64,000 bases of DNA, taken from Ulvibacter sp. MAR_2010_11. GTDB taxonomy: Bacteria > Bacteroidota > Bacteroidia > Flavobacteriales > Flavobacteriaceae. Of the stretch, positions 45,492-55,424 are shown piece by piece. The notes under the pieces were generated by a model. The model was not told the DNA's origin. It did no database searches and saw only the letters and a list, made by a program, of their open reading frames with translations. The position numbers and the translations under genes were made by a program. The first letter of the stretch is position 1. Each line of letters opens with the position of its first letter. The stretch is from assembly GCF_002813135.1 (NCBI RefSeq), contig NZ_PHTY01000001.1, positions 1,483,501 to 1,547,500 on the forward strand, read 5' to 3'.

Positions 45492-47609
45492 TTAGAAATT
45501 TTTAATAGATTCAATTGCTTGTTTCGTTTCTTTCACCGGAAGTTTACATGTATTATTTACACACACATAAATAAAGGTCTCTCCTTCAACATAACGTCCT
45601 TCCAGTAAATAATCACCACTTTCTTTGGTGCTTCCCGCAACTAATTTATTTGGAATATAGTATTGATTGATTTCATTGATTTTTTCTGAAGCATTACCTC
45701 CAACAACCACGATTTCAAAAAATTTCGATTGATAATTAGAAAGTAAATCCATCCAATTTGAAAAACCCGAAGGATATTGTTCCATTTCAGGCTGCACATT
45801 GGTAAGCATCTGCCTGCTTGTCTCTCCATAACGGGGATTGTCGAAAAAATGCGACAACTTAAAGAGATTTTTAGCCATAATAGAATTGGAAGCCGGAATT
45901 ACATTGTCACGGTATTCAAAGTTTCGGGTAACCAATTTGGCATCCTCTTTAGAAGTAAAATAGAACATGTGCTTTTCTTCATCAAAAAAGTAATCGAAGG
46001 TATAATCGGTCATCTTTTTAGCTTTGATTATCCACTGCTCATCCATCGTCACTTCATAAAGCGCAATATAGGCTTCAATTACAGCGGCATAATCTTCTAA
46101 ATAACCGTTGATAGTGCTCTTTCCATCCTTATAATTGTGAAACAATGCGCCATTGTTCTGTAATTGTTTACCGGCGATAAACTTTGCGTTTTTTAATGCA
46201 GCATCCAAATATTCCTTTTGCTGAAATGCCTTGTACGCATCTACATACCCTTTTATCATTAGTCCGTTCCACGAGGTGAGTGTTTTATCGTCAAGACGCG
46301 GTTTGTCACGTTTGTTTCGGTACGCTAACAATACTTTTTTCCATTGCTGTTTTTTTTGCTGAAGCAGTTCTGACGTAATTTCTGCTTCCGAAATAAATTC
46401 GGCATCACTTTGATCGCGAATCAACACATAATGATTGTTTTCCCACTTTCCGAAGCTATTAACGTTATAATAGTCTTTGAAAAGCTCGAAATCTTCACCC
46501 AACAATTGCTGTAATTCCTCTTTGGTATAAATATAATAAGCACCTTCTTCCAGTTTACCGGTTGCTGTTTTGCTGTCGGCATCCAAAGAAGAGTAAAATG
46601 CACCTTCAGCATTTGTCATTTCCCGTGCAATAAAGTCCAATGTTTCCATTACAATTTCCTGATACAACGGTTGTTGTGTAGCCAAATAGGCATCGCTGTA
46701 CAAGCTTACCATTTGTGCATTGTCATAGAGCATTTTTTCAAAATGTGGCACATGCCATTTTTCATCGACACTGTACCGGGAAAATCCACCACCCATTTGG
46801 TCATATACTCCGCCATACGCCATCTTATTGAGGGTGAGCTGTACATAATCTAAAAGCTCTTTGTCGTTTTCCTGAAACGCATAACGCAGTAAATAATGAT
46901 AGTTGTTGGGCATCATAAATTTGGGAGCACGCTTATACCCTCCAAATTGATGATCGAAGGTTTTTTCCCATGATCTTATAATATCGGCAGTAGGATAGGT
47001 TTTAAAATTCATCGCATTGGTGTTGAAACTAATCAAATCCATGCTTTTAATTCCCTCTTCCAACCTATTGGCGTATTCCTCCAATTTTTCGGGTTCAGTT
47101 TCGTAAATTTCCTGAATGCGTTCAATGGCATTTATCCATTCATCCTTTTTAAAGTAAGTGCCACCCCAAACAGGACGACCATCGGGTAAGGTGATTACAT
47201 TTAAGGGCCAACCGGCGCTACCCGTCATTAATTGGACCGCATTTATGTAGATTTGGTCAACATCCGGACGTTCTTCACGATCGACTTTTACCGAAACAAA
47301 TTTTGCATTCATAACCGCTGCCACGGTAGAATCTTCAAAACTTTCATGTTCCATCACATGGCACCAATGACACGCGGCATAACCAATGCTCACTATCATT
47401 AGTTTTTTTTCAGTCTTTGCCTTTTGTAAGGTTGCTTCATTCCAAGCACGCCAATTCACGGGATTGTGCGCGTGTTGCAATAAATACGGACTAGTTTCAT
47501 TTATTAATTCGTTGGTATAGGCGTGGGTTTCCAAAATTTCTTTTTTAGAAGTAGTACATGAAAAAAGGAGCAGGAATACTGCGCTAAGAGATAGGTAAAA
47601 TCGCATCAT
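45492..47609 (-). CDS. DUF255/YyaL-type thioredoxin-domain lipoprotein
   Basis: A 705-residue protein related to bacterial YyaL and mammalian SPATA20. The N-terminal thioredoxin-like domain has the family block [20 protein letters not shown], with a CHWCH motif in [16 protein letters not shown]. It is followed by a large alpha/alpha-barrel like that of N-acylglucosamine epimerases ([37 protein letters not shown]). The signal ends in [11 protein letters not shown], so it is predicted to be a periplasmic lipoprotein. Enzymatic activity is not established for the family. The C-terminal CVNNTCKLP adds a second cysteine pair. Confidence 0.88.
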   Translation of the reverse strand: MMRFYLSLSAVFLLLFSCTTSKKEILETHAYTNELINETSPYLLQHAHNPVNWRAWNEATLQKAKTEKKLMIVSIGYAACHWCHVMEHESFEDSTVAAVMNAKFVSVKVDREERPDVDQIYINAVQLMTGSAGWPLNVITLPDGRPVWGGTYFKKDEWINAIERIQEIYETEPEKLEEYANRLEEGIKSMDLISFNTNAMNFKTYPTADIIRSWEKTFDHQFGGYKRAPKFMMPNNYHYLLRYAFQENDKELLDYVQLTLNKMAYGGVYDQMGGGFSRYSVDEKWHVPHFEKMLYDNAQMVSLYSDAYLATQQPLYQEIVMETLDFIAREMTNAEGAFYSSLDADSKTATGKLEEGAYYIYTKEELQQLLGEDFELFKDYYNVNSFGKWENNHYVLIRDQSDAEFISEAEITSELLQQKKQQWKKVLLAYRNKRDKPRLDDKTLTSWNGLMIKGYVDAYKAFQQKEYLDAALKNAKFIAGKQLQNNGALFHNYKDGKSTINGYLEDYAAVIEAYIALYEVTMDEQWIIKAKKMTDYTFDYFFDEEKHMFYFTSKEDAKLVTRNFEYRDNVIPASNSIMAKNLFKLSHFFDNPRYGETSRQMLTNVQPEMEQYPSGFSNWMDLLSNYQSKFFEIVVVGGNASEKINEINQYYIPNKLVAGSTKESGDYLLEGRYVEGETFIYVCVNNTCKLPVKETKQAIESIKNF

Positions 47610-47677
47610 TAAAACTAAGAGGCGTAAAAATACGCTTTTGTAGTAGTAAAATCGTAAAATTGGAAAGACTAATCTAA

Positions 47678-47878
47678 TTAATTTACTTCAAATGTGATTT
47701 TCACATTCACTCTAAATTCTGTAATGTCGTTATTACTGACCATAGCGCTTTGCTCATTTACGTAAACAGACCGAATATTTTTTACACTTTTCGCAGCGTG
47801 TTTTACGGCATTTCTTGTAGCATCCTCCCAGCTTTTATTAGAATTTGCCAAAACTTCAATTACTTTTAATACAGACAT
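47678..47878 (-). CDS. Dodecin, flavin-storage protein
   Basis: A 66-residue protein of the dodecin family, which forms hollow dodecamers binding pairs of flavins. Family sequence is [40 protein letters not shown] and the C-terminal strand [11 protein letters not shown]. The tryptophan that stacks on the isoalloxazine ring is present (SWED). It lies between nfu and the DUF255 gene with gaps of 70-90 bp on either side. Confidence 0.92.
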   Translation of the reverse strand: MSVLKVIEVLANSNKSWEDATRNAVKHAAKSVKNIRSVYVNEQSAMVSNNDITEFRVNVKITFEVN

Positions 47879-47969
47879 GTGTTTTATTTTTTAATTTGAA
47901 TTTCAAGTTACAATTTTAAAAAATAAAAGTTCTCAAAACGACGTTAAAACCTGCTATAGTATTGGGATT

Positions 47970-48884
47970 TTAACCGTTTATGGCTTCTACAGTTGTAACG
48001 CGGCCGTTAAGCATATCTGCGAGCATAGTTTCTATGCCATTTTTTAAGGTAAGTGTTGAGGAAGGACAGCCGCTACACGCTCCCTGTAGAATAACACGAA
48101 CTGTCTTGGTTTCTTCATCAAACGAATCGAACGCAATATGTCCGCCGTCACTTGCTACAGCAGGTTTTACATATTCATCGAGGATGGCAATAATTTCTTT
48201 GTCGATTTCTGAATAGGATTCAGTATCATTATTTTTTACTTCGGAATTCCCTTTAATTGCGGTTTCCTGTTTCTGAAGCATAGCATCTAGCAAAATCGGC
48301 TTGTCGTTCTCAATGTATTTTCGAATAAATTCTCGAACTTCCATCGAAATTTCCTGCCATTCGGCAACCTCATATTTCATCACCGACACATAATTAGCGC
48401 TGATAAACACTTCCTTCACAAATGGGAAAGTAAATAATTCCTTTGCCAACGGGGCGTGAATAGCTTCATCTATGTTCTTAAATTCAAAAGTTCCTGTCGC
48501 CAAAGGTTTGTTTGCCACAAATTTCATAACCGAAGGATTGGGAGTACTTTCGGCATAGACAGTCACCGGTATTTTTTTTGTAGTTTCTGTTTCAATAAGC
48601 ACAGGCTTTCCTTCATTTAAATACTCCGAAATGGCGGTAGCTACCTCATTTTCAACATCTTTCCAGCTAACAATATTGTATTTTTCAATGGCGATAAAAT
48701 TTTGAGAAATATAGACGGTCTTTACGAACGGAAGGTGAAAAAGCTGTTGGGCTATAGGGCTGGATTTGGCCTCATCAATGTTCTTATATTCGTAGCTAGT
48801 AGCTTGAGTTAAAAAGGAATCGGCCACAAATTTTACAATATTTTCGTTATTCGTGGGTTGTATATGAATGTTAAAATGAGGCAT
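47970..48884 (-). CDS. Nfu-type iron-sulfur carrier with duplicated N-domain
   Basis: A scaffold/carrier for [4Fe-4S] cluster delivery, 304 residues. The C-terminal NifU domain keeps the cluster ligands in GACSGCPSSTLTLKNG. The N-terminal two thirds is a tandem duplication of the Nfu N-domain: NENIVKFVADSFLTQATSYE to LFHLPFVKTVYISQNFIAIE in copy one, and TPNPSVMKFVANKPLATGTF to LFTFPFVKEVFISANYVSVM in copy two. Its promoter is divergent from, and abuts, that of the giant adhesin. Confidence 0.92.
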   Translation of the reverse strand: MPHFNIHIQPTNNENIVKFVADSFLTQATSYEYKNIDEAKSSPIAQQLFHLPFVKTVYISQNFIAIEKYNIVSWKDVENEVATAISEYLNEGKPVLIETETTKKIPVTVYAESTPNPSVMKFVANKPLATGTFEFKNIDEAIHAPLAKELFTFPFVKEVFISANYVSVMKYEVAEWQEISMEVREFIRKYIENDKPILLDAMLQKQETAIKGNSEVKNNDTESYSEIDKEIIAILDEYVKPAVASDGGHIAFDSFDEETKTVRVILQGACSGCPSSTLTLKNGIETMLADMLNGRVTTVEAING

Positions 48885-48889
48885 TTAAT

Positions 48890-48910
48890 GGTATTTTTTG
48901 CAAAAATACC
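48890..48910. promoter_or_regulatory. Palindrome over the nfu promoter
   Basis: GGTATTTTT-TGC-AAAAATACC is a perfect 9-bp inverted repeat covering the nfu -7 box and the start of its leader. It could be an operator or a 5' hairpin. Confidence 0.6.
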
Positions 48911-48932
48911 AAAAGAAAATCAATGTATTCAA
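48901..48932 (-). promoter_or_regulatory. Promoter of nfu
   Basis: On the minus strand: TTG, 21 nt, TATTTTTG, with a leader of about 12 nt. Its TTG directly touches the -7 box of the divergent adhesin promoter. Confidence 0.65.
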
Positions 48933-48940
48933 TATATTTG
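48933..48940 (+). promoter_or_regulatory. Candidate -7 box of the adhesin gene
   Basis: TATATTTG matches TAnnTTTG, 19 nt before the ATG. No -33 TTG is visible on this strand. Confidence 0.5.
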
Positions 48941-48959
48941 ACCCTTTAACACCTACTTT

Positions 48960-51900
48960 ATGACGAAAATTCTACTCCCCCTAATGTTGTTATTTTCGGT
49001 ATGTGGATTTTCCCAAATTACTATTGATGAAACTTACACTACACAAGAATTAATTGAAGATATACTTGTTAACAGTACCTGTGCGCAAGTTTCTAATTTT
49101 ATCCTAAGCACTGGAACCGACTACGGACAAGGCAATGGTATAGGCGCCTTCGATGCAAATGGATCTGCTTTTCCTTTTTCGGCTGGAATAATTTTGAGTT
49201 CCGGGTTTGTTGTAAATGCGCCTGGACCCAATAATCCTGCGGTTATTAATAGTGACGGAACGAGCATGTGGCTTGGAGATGCAGACCTTGAAGCAAATAC
49301 CACCGCTACAGGCACCGAAAATGCCTCATTTATTCAGTTTGACTTTGTTCCTTTTACCACCGAGATTAGTTTTAATTTTATTATGGCTTCGGAAGAATAT
49401 AACGAATTCTTTGAATGTAGCTTTTCCGATGCCTTTGCATTTATACTCACTGATCAGGTGACGGGCACCGTGCAAAATCTTGCAGTATTACCCGGTACGT
49501 CAATACCTATTGAAGTGACAAATATCCATCCTGAAGTATTAGGTACTTGTCCTGCCATAAATGAAGAGTATTTTGGGCAATACAACTTTACCACGGTAAA
49601 CCCGGATGTGCCATCCATACCCGCCGCTACTTCTCCAATTTATTTTAATGGACAAACCGCTCAATTAACTGCTACGGGAACCGTAATCTCCGGGAATCCC
49701 TACACAATTAAGCTGGTAGTAGCAGATCAAGGTGATTCTCTGTACGATATTGCGGTATTTTTAGAAGCCGGTTCATTTAACACAGGCGTAAGTTTACCTC
49801 CCGATATGACCATCGCCGGGGGAAATGCGCCTTGCGAAGGACAACCTTTAGAGATTGCGGTAGATCCCGATCCTACCGGACAGACTACGTATCAATGGTA
49901 TAAGTATGATCCGGTAACAATGACTTATATTCTGTTACCTGGTGAAACCGGGAATTCCATCATGATTACCCAGTCCGGCACCTATCAAATTGAAGTAACC
50001 GAAAACGGCAATTGCTCATCTATAGACGAAATTGTAATTGAATTTGCACCACAACCTGTCGCCGTTGTTCCCGATGATTTATTGATTTGCGACGAATTAC
50101 CCAACGACGGTTTCGGGGAGTTTGATCTAACCCTTCGCGACGCTCAGATACAGGATGGTCAGCCCGATACTTTTGTGACCTACTTTTTAAGTTTATCGGC
50201 GGCTCAGGCTAATATTTTCCCTATTGCCACTCCTACTGCCTTTACCAATACCTTACAGGGTTTCCAAAGAGTATTTGCACGTTTGGAGGAGTCTAATTTT
50301 GGATGTTTCGATATTGTTCCCTTAGATTTATATGTGAACGATTCTCCTGCCATTACTGCACCTATTACCGATTATTTTATTTGCGACAATGATGGGGATG
50401 GGATTGAGGTTTTCGATTTAACTTCGAAGGAGGATGAGATCTTGAATATTTTGGTCAATGTTACATTGACCTATCATATTTCTCAGGCGGATGCTACTGC
50501 GGGCAATGCACCTATTGGCACCCCTGATGTGTATCCCAGCGGCAATGCTGTGATCTGGGTACGGGCCGAGAATAGTGCGGCGTGTTTTACTGTGGGCAGT
50601 TTTAATTTGGTATTGGGTATGGTTCCTTCCTATACGGAGGTTCCTGAGTTTTTCCAGTGTGATGATTCGGTAGCCGATGGAATAACCCAGTTTGATTTGA
50701 ATTCACAAAACGATGTGATCACGGGTGGTAATTTTAATTTGAGTGTAAGTTATTATGCCACGCAAGGAGACGCCGATACGGCGAGTATGCCATTGGCTAT
50801 TCCCTATACGAATGTGACCAATCCCGAGACGATTTATGTACGCGTTGAGGATAATAATACGGGCTGTTATGGCACCTTTGCCATGGATTTAATTGTTGTG
50901 GAGGCTCCCGAGATCTTTATGCCCGATCCTTTGGTGTACTGCGATGTAGACAATGATGGTTTTGGTGTGTTCACCCTAAGTGATGCCGATGAGGATGTAG
51001 TAGGAGGGAACCCTTCGGGGAGTTTGGTGGTGAGTTACCACCGCACCTTTGCCGACTCACAAAATGGAGTGAATGCCTTGTTGAGTCCTTATAATAATGT
51101 GGATCCTTTCAATCAGATTGTATATGTTCGTTTGGTTGATTTGGCTACGGGTTGTTACAATCTAACGACTTTGGAATTAATTGTAGAGGAGAGTCCTCAG
51201 ATAAGTGATCCTTCGCCTTTGGTTATTTGTGATACCAATGGGGATGGTTTGGCTATTTTTAATTTGACCTTGGTAGAGCCTGAGCTTTATGCCGGCTTGG
51301 ATCCTTCAGATTACACCACGACCTATTACGATGATCCGGGATTGGCTGTTGCCATTGCTAACCCCACGGTCTATCCCAATGTGACCAATCCCCAGACCAT
51401 TTATATTGTTGTGGAAGATATTGTCAATGGCTGTCAGAGTCAGACCACGGTAGAACTTATTGTGAGTCTACCTCCTGCGGTTGTATCTCCCACTCCTTTG
51501 GAGCTTTGTGATGTGAACAATCCGGGCGATGAGATGGAGGCCTTTAATTTAAACAGTAAGATAGGAGAGATCACAGCAGGCAATAGCACTTTGGTAGTTA
51601 CCTTCCATGCCACTCAGGCAGACGCCGATACGGGGGATAATGCTTTGGTGAGTCCTTATGTCAATACGGTGCCTCAGCCACAGACGGTGTACATCCGTGT
51701 ACGCGATGGCAATACGGGCTGTATTGTGAGTCAGGGGTATACGCTGGATTTGGTAGTGAACCCGGTACCCTCTCCTGTGAGTCCTACTCCTTTGGAGGTT
51801 TGTGACGATGACAACGATGGTTTTTCCTCGTTTGATTTAACCCTAAAGACAGCGGAGATTATCGGTGGCGAACCTTTTGTGAGTGTTACCTACCATGAAA

Positions 51901-54371
51901 ACCCGACGGATGCTCAGACGGGTGCTTCTGCACTTATAAGTCCTTATTTTAATATAGTTGCTAATCAGCAGACCATTTACGCACGTGCAGAATACAGTCC
52001 ATCGAATCCCCCACCGAGCAATACGGGTTGTTTCCGTGTTGTGGAGTTGGATTTGATTGTGTTGTCTTCCCCTGTGGTACCTGTTACCCTACCGCCTTTG
52101 GTGGTATGTGATGACGATGGGGATGGTGTGGGAGAGTTTGATTTAACCCTTCAGGAGACAGTTATCTTTGGAGGCTTTCCACCTCCTGCAAATTATGTAT
52201 TGACCTATCATCTGAGTCAAGGAGATGCCGATACGGGCACCAATGCCATTGGTTCTCCCCAGATGTATACCAATGTGAGTAATCCACAGAGTATTTTTAT
52301 ACGAGTATTCGATACGGCTACGGGCTGTTATACGGTCAGGGAGTTTGAGCTGCAGGTAGTGGCCGGTCCACTGGTTAGCCAGGCTGAAGATTTTACCGTA
52401 TGTGATGATGTGGGTCTTCCCAACGATGGTTTTACGGAATTTGACCTTACGCTCAAAGATGAGGAGATCATCGGTATAGTGTTAGGAGTAGAGGTGTACT
52501 ATTACGTGAGTCAGGCCGACGCCGATGCCGATGAGAACCGGATTATCCCCTCGAGCAGTTATACCAATATCAGCAATCCACAGACGATTTTCGCCAGAGT
52601 ATTTGATACCAACAGCCAGTGTGTTAACACGAGTATCAACTTTGAGCTTCGCGTGTTGAACAATCCTGTTGTCAACACCCCCGATCCTATAGAGTTGTGT
52701 GATGACAATAATCCGGGCGATGAGATAGAGGTGTTCGATTTAACCCAGAGAGAGGGACAGATAACGGGAAACCCTGCCTTAGACATTACCTATTTTGAGA
52801 ATTATCAGGATGCCTTTGACAATGTCAATGCGATTTCTGAAGATATATCGGACCCTATTCATGTGGGTGCGTATCCCAATACGAGCAATCCACAGATTAT
52901 CTATGTACGGGTTACAAACCTGGCTACGGTCTATGAGTGTTTTGAGATTGTGGAGTTGGAGTTAATTGTCAATGGTTTTGCAGACATCAGTGCGAGTATT
53001 GAAGACATGATCGTGTGTGAGATTAACAGTGATGGGATTGCTATTTTTGATTTAACCCAGAAGATAGATGAGATATTAAATGGTCAGGATCCGCTGATCC
53101 ATCAGGTTAGTTTCTATGAGACACCGGGTGATGCTACGGCGGGGCTTAATCCCATTGGAGCCACCACCAGTTATGAGAGTGACGGTAGTGTGAGTCCTCC
53201 GGGGCAAGAGATCTATGTAGGGATTTTAAATACTCAAACGGGCTGTTATATTGCAAGTGGGGAAGACCCTGTGGGCAGTGGGGAGTACAGTTTGACCTTC
53301 CACCTTCAGGTGTTGGAGGGGGCAGAGGCGTTCCCTCCTGCAGGTCCTTATGTACTTTGTGACGAGGTGGCTCCCAATGATGGCTTTACCGAGTTTGATT
53401 TGAGTGTTCTGGCCTTAGAGATATTAGCAGGTCAACCCTATGATGTTACTTTTTATGAGACTATGGAATTGGCCGAGGCGGGAGATGTAGCTACGGCGCT
53501 ACCAACTTTGTATACCAACATTGTAAATCCACAGATTATCTACGCACGTGTTACCAATGCAGATACCCAGTGTTATGCTACGGTCTCTGCCATCTTGAAG
53601 GTAGAGCAGTTGCCTACTGTTGTTCTGGATGAGACGTATCGTTTGTGTTTGGACGCAGATGGCAATCCAATTGCGGAGGAAGAGGGTTCTGCTTCACCTC
53701 CTACCATCGATACGGGTCTGGATCCTACCTTATATACCTTTGCCTGGACTCTTAACGGTTCGGTGTTGTTGGGAGAGGTAGGTCCATCGCTTGTAGCCTT
53801 GCAGAGTGGCGGCTATACGGTTACCATCACGGAGAATGCCAATGGATGTAGTCAGGAGTTTAGCACTACGGTGATAGAGTCTTCTCCCCCGCTGGTCTAT
53901 GGCGCCGAGGTGATAAGTGGCGCTTTTGCTTCGAGTCATGTCATTGAGGCGATGGCCGAGGGACTAGGCACCTATGTGTTCCAGTTGGACGATGGTCCTT
54001 TCCAGGACGATCCGATATTCACGGGCGTTACGGCCGGAGTACATACGGTAACGATCAAGGATGTAAATGGTTGTGGTAGTGTGATTGTAGAGGTGAGTAT
54101 TATCGATTACCCGCGTCTTATCACTCCTAATTTTGATGGGTATCACGACACGTGGAATATCATTGGTATTGGCAATGGTGACCCTACGGCAAAAATTTAT
54201 ATATTTGACAGGTTTGGAAAGTTACTCAAACAACTCAGTCCCCTTGGTCCGGGATGGGATGGAACCTACAATGGGAACCCGTTACCCTCGAGTGACTACT
54301 GGTTTAGAGTAGAATACACCGAGGACGACATCCAAAAAGAATTTAAAGGACACTTTACGTTAAAAAGATAG
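48960..54371 (+). CDS. Giant repeat adhesin with type IX (type B) sorting domain
   Basis: A 1803-residue surface protein with a signal peptide (LLLFSVCGFSQ). Residues ~35-270 form a choice-of-anchor-L-type domain (GIILSSGFVVNAPGPNNP, FIMASEEYNEFFECSFSDAF); an Ig-like segment follows (TTYQWYKYDP). Then come about twelve degenerate repeats of ~95 residues, each with a CDxxNDGF-like acidic turn, a FDLT strand and a YVRVxDxxTGCY-like strand. Two further domains lead to the C-terminal type B sorting domain: ITPNFDGYHDTWNIIG, KIYIFDRFGKLLKQLSP, GWDGTYNGNPLPSSDYWFRV. The protein should be secreted by the type IX system that includes SprA. The repeat part uses GAG for Glu far more than the ends of the gene do. 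The porP/sprF partner lies 9 bp downstream. Confidence 0.92.
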   Translation: MTKILLPLMLLFSVCGFSQITIDETYTTQELIEDILVNSTCAQVSNFILSTGTDYGQGNGIGAFDANGSAFPFSAGIILSSGFVVNAPGPNNPAVINSDGTSMWLGDADLEANTTATGTENASFIQFDFVPFTTEISFNFIMASEEYNEFFECSFSDAFAFILTDQVTGTVQNLAVLPGTSIPIEVTNIHPEVLGTCPAINEEYFGQYNFTTVNPDVPSIPAATSPIYFNGQTAQLTATGTVISGNPYTIKLVVADQGDSLYDIAVFLEAGSFNTGVSLPPDMTIAGGNAPCEGQPLEIAVDPDPTGQTTYQWYKYDPVTMTYILLPGETGNSIMITQSGTYQIEVTENGNCSSIDEIVIEFAPQPVAVVPDDLLICDELPNDGFGEFDLTLRDAQIQDGQPDTFVTYFLSLSAAQANIFPIATPTAFTNTLQGFQRVFARLEESNFGCFDIVPLDLYVNDSPAITAPITDYFICDNDGDGIEVFDLTSKEDEILNILVNVTLTYHISQADATAGNAPIGTPDVYPSGNAVIWVRAENSAACFTVGSFNLVLGMVPSYTEVPEFFQCDDSVADGITQFDLNSQNDVITGGNFNLSVSYYATQGDADTASMPLAIPYTNVTNPETIYVRVEDNNTGCYGTFAMDLIVVEAPEIFMPDPLVYCDVDNDGFGVFTLSDADEDVVGGNPSGSLVVSYHRTFADSQNGVNALLSPYNNVDPFNQIVYVRLVDLATGCYNLTTLELIVEESPQISDPSPLVICDTNGDGLAIFNLTLVEPELYAGLDPSDYTTTYYDDPGLAVAIANPTVYPNVTNPQTIYIVVEDIVNGCQSQTTVELIVSLPPAVVSPTPLELCDVNNPGDEMEAFNLNSKIGEITAGNSTLVVTFHATQADADTGDNALVSPYVNTVPQPQTVYIRVRDGNTGCIVSQGYTLDLVVNPVPSPVSPTPLEVCDDDNDGFSSFDLTLKTAEIIGGEPFVSVTYHENPTDAQTGASALISPYFNIVANQQTIYARAEYSPSNPPPSNTGCFRVVELDLIVLSSPVVPVTLPPLVVCDDDGDGVGEFDLTLQETVIFGGFPPPANYVLTYHLSQGDADTGTNAIGSPQMYTNVSNPQSIFIRVFDTATGCYTVREFELQVVAGPLVSQAEDFTVCDDVGLPNDGFTEFDLTLKDEEIIGIVLGVEVYYYVSQADADADENRIIPSSSYTNISNPQTIFARVFDTNSQCVNTSINFELRVLNNPVVNTPDPIELCDDNNPGDEIEVFDLTQREGQITGNPALDITYFENYQDAFDNVNAISEDISDPIHVGAYPNTSNPQIIYVRVTNLATVYECFEIVELELIVNGFADISASIEDMIVCEINSDGIAIFDLTQKIDEILNGQDPLIHQVSFYETPGDATAGLNPIGATTSYESDGSVSPPGQEIYVGILNTQTGCYIASGEDPVGSGEYSLTFHLQVLEGAEAFPPAGPYVLCDEVAPNDGFTEFDLSVLALEILAGQPYDVTFYETMELAEAGDVATALPTLYTNIVNPQIIYARVTNADTQCYATVSAILKVEQLPTVVLDETYRLCLDADGNPIAEEEGSASPPTIDTGLDPTLYTFAWTLNGSVLLGEVGPSLVALQSGGYTVTITENANGCSQEFSTTVIESSPPLVYGAEVISGAFASSHVIEAMAEGLGTYVFQLDDGPFQDDPIFTGVTAGVHTVTIKDVNGCGSVIVEVSIIDYPRLITPNFDGYHDTWNIIGIGNGDPTAKIYIFDRFGKLLKQLSPLGPGWDGTYNGNPLPSSDYWFRVEYTEDDIQKEFKGHFTLKR

Positions 54372-54380
54372 ATTATTACT

Positions 54381-55379
54381 ATGAAGATAAAAAAAACCTA
54401 CTTGATGCTCCTATTACTGGCAGCTCCATTTGTGTACTCACAGGACGGTATCCCAATTTATTCCGATTATTTTGCAGATAACTATTATTTGCTTCATCCG
54501 TCTATGGCAGGGGCCGCAACGCACAACCAGCTTCGATTAACGGCACGCCAGCAATGGTTCGACCAAAACGAAGCGCCAAATCTTCAAACTATAAGTTTCA
54601 ACGCGAGAATAGGAGATAAATCTGGTGTAGGAGCGATATTTTTTAACGATCAAAACGGATACCATTCACAAACAGGAGGGTATTTAACGTATGCGCATCA
54701 CCTCATGTTTTCTCGAAGTGAAGCAGATTTAAATCAGTTGTCCTTCGGATTAAGTGCAGGATTGATTCAGTCAAAATTGGATGAAACTCAGTTTGATCCG
54801 AACGATTTTGATCCTATTATAGCAGGAATTATTCAAAGTAGTTCCTATTTTAATGTAGATGCCGGTCTTTCATATAACTTTCTGAATTTCTCGGGTCATT
54901 TTACGGCCAAGAATATCATTTTTCAGAATAGAAGCATTTATTCTGAAAAATTTGAACCCAATAATCAGCGAAAATACCTAATATCAGCGGCCTATGCTAT
55001 AGGGAAGTACGGATCGACCTGGACCTATGAACCTTCCTTTTTGTTTCAATGGCAGGAGCGTACCGGAGAACAGGCCATAGATATAAACTTTAAAGCCTAT
55101 CGCGAAATGGATTTTGGCAAACTGTGGGGAGGATTGTCTTATAGAAGAAGCTTCGACGGTGCCGAATTCTTAGACGGAACTGAAATTGCAAACCAGAAAT
55201 TACAATATATCACCCCTGTTGTTGGGGCAAATTATAAAAACTTCTTGTTTGCCTATACCTATTCTCATCAAACAGGAAGTGTAAGATTCACCGGAGGATA
55301 TCATCAAATTACATTGGGTTACGACTTCCTAGGAGGAAGACCCGAACCTTACGATTGTAATTGTCCCGCGATTAATTAA
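54381..55379 (+). CDS. PorP/SprF-family type IX secretion membrane protein
   Basis: A 332-residue outer-membrane protein with a signal peptide ending PFVYSQ. Family signatures are DGIPIYSDYFADNYYLLHPS and MAGAATHNQLRLTARQQWFD near the N-terminus, and a barrel-like C-terminal half ending ITLGYDFLGGRPEPYDCNCP. SprF-like proteins help secrete or attach the giant adhesin encoded immediately upstream, as in the SprB-SprF pair of Flavobacterium johnsoniae. It is one operon with the adhesin gene, ending at a strong terminator. Confidence 0.93.
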   Translation: MKIKKTYLMLLLLAAPFVYSQDGIPIYSDYFADNYYLLHPSMAGAATHNQLRLTARQQWFDQNEAPNLQTISFNARIGDKSGVGAIFFNDQNGYHSQTGGYLTYAHHLMFSRSEADLNQLSFGLSAGLIQSKLDETQFDPNDFDPIIAGIIQSSSYFNVDAGLSYNFLNFSGHFTAKNIIFQNRSIYSEKFEPNNQRKYLISAAYAIGKYGSTWTYEPSFLFQWQERTGEQAIDINFKAYREMDFGKLWGGLSYRRSFDGAEFLDGTEIANQKLQYITPVVGANYKNFLFAYTYSHQTGSVRFTGGYHQITLGYDFLGGRPEPYDCNCPAIN

Positions 55380-55382
55380 ACC

Positions 55383-55411
55383 AAAAAAAGCCCTTTCAAA
55401 GGGCTTTTTTA
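55383..55411. terminator. Bidirectional terminator between the adhesin operon and the vWA gene
   Basis: AAAAAAGCCC/GGGCTTTTTT with loop TTTCAAA lies between convergent genes. Confidence 0.88.
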
Positions 55412-55424
55412 ATGGATAGACTAT

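Noticed and set aside
49800-53600. Repeats of the adhesin considered as a CRISPR or other non-coding array
   Set aside because: The repeats are ~285 bp, degenerate and fully in frame within one protein; there are no short identical direct repeats with unique spacers.
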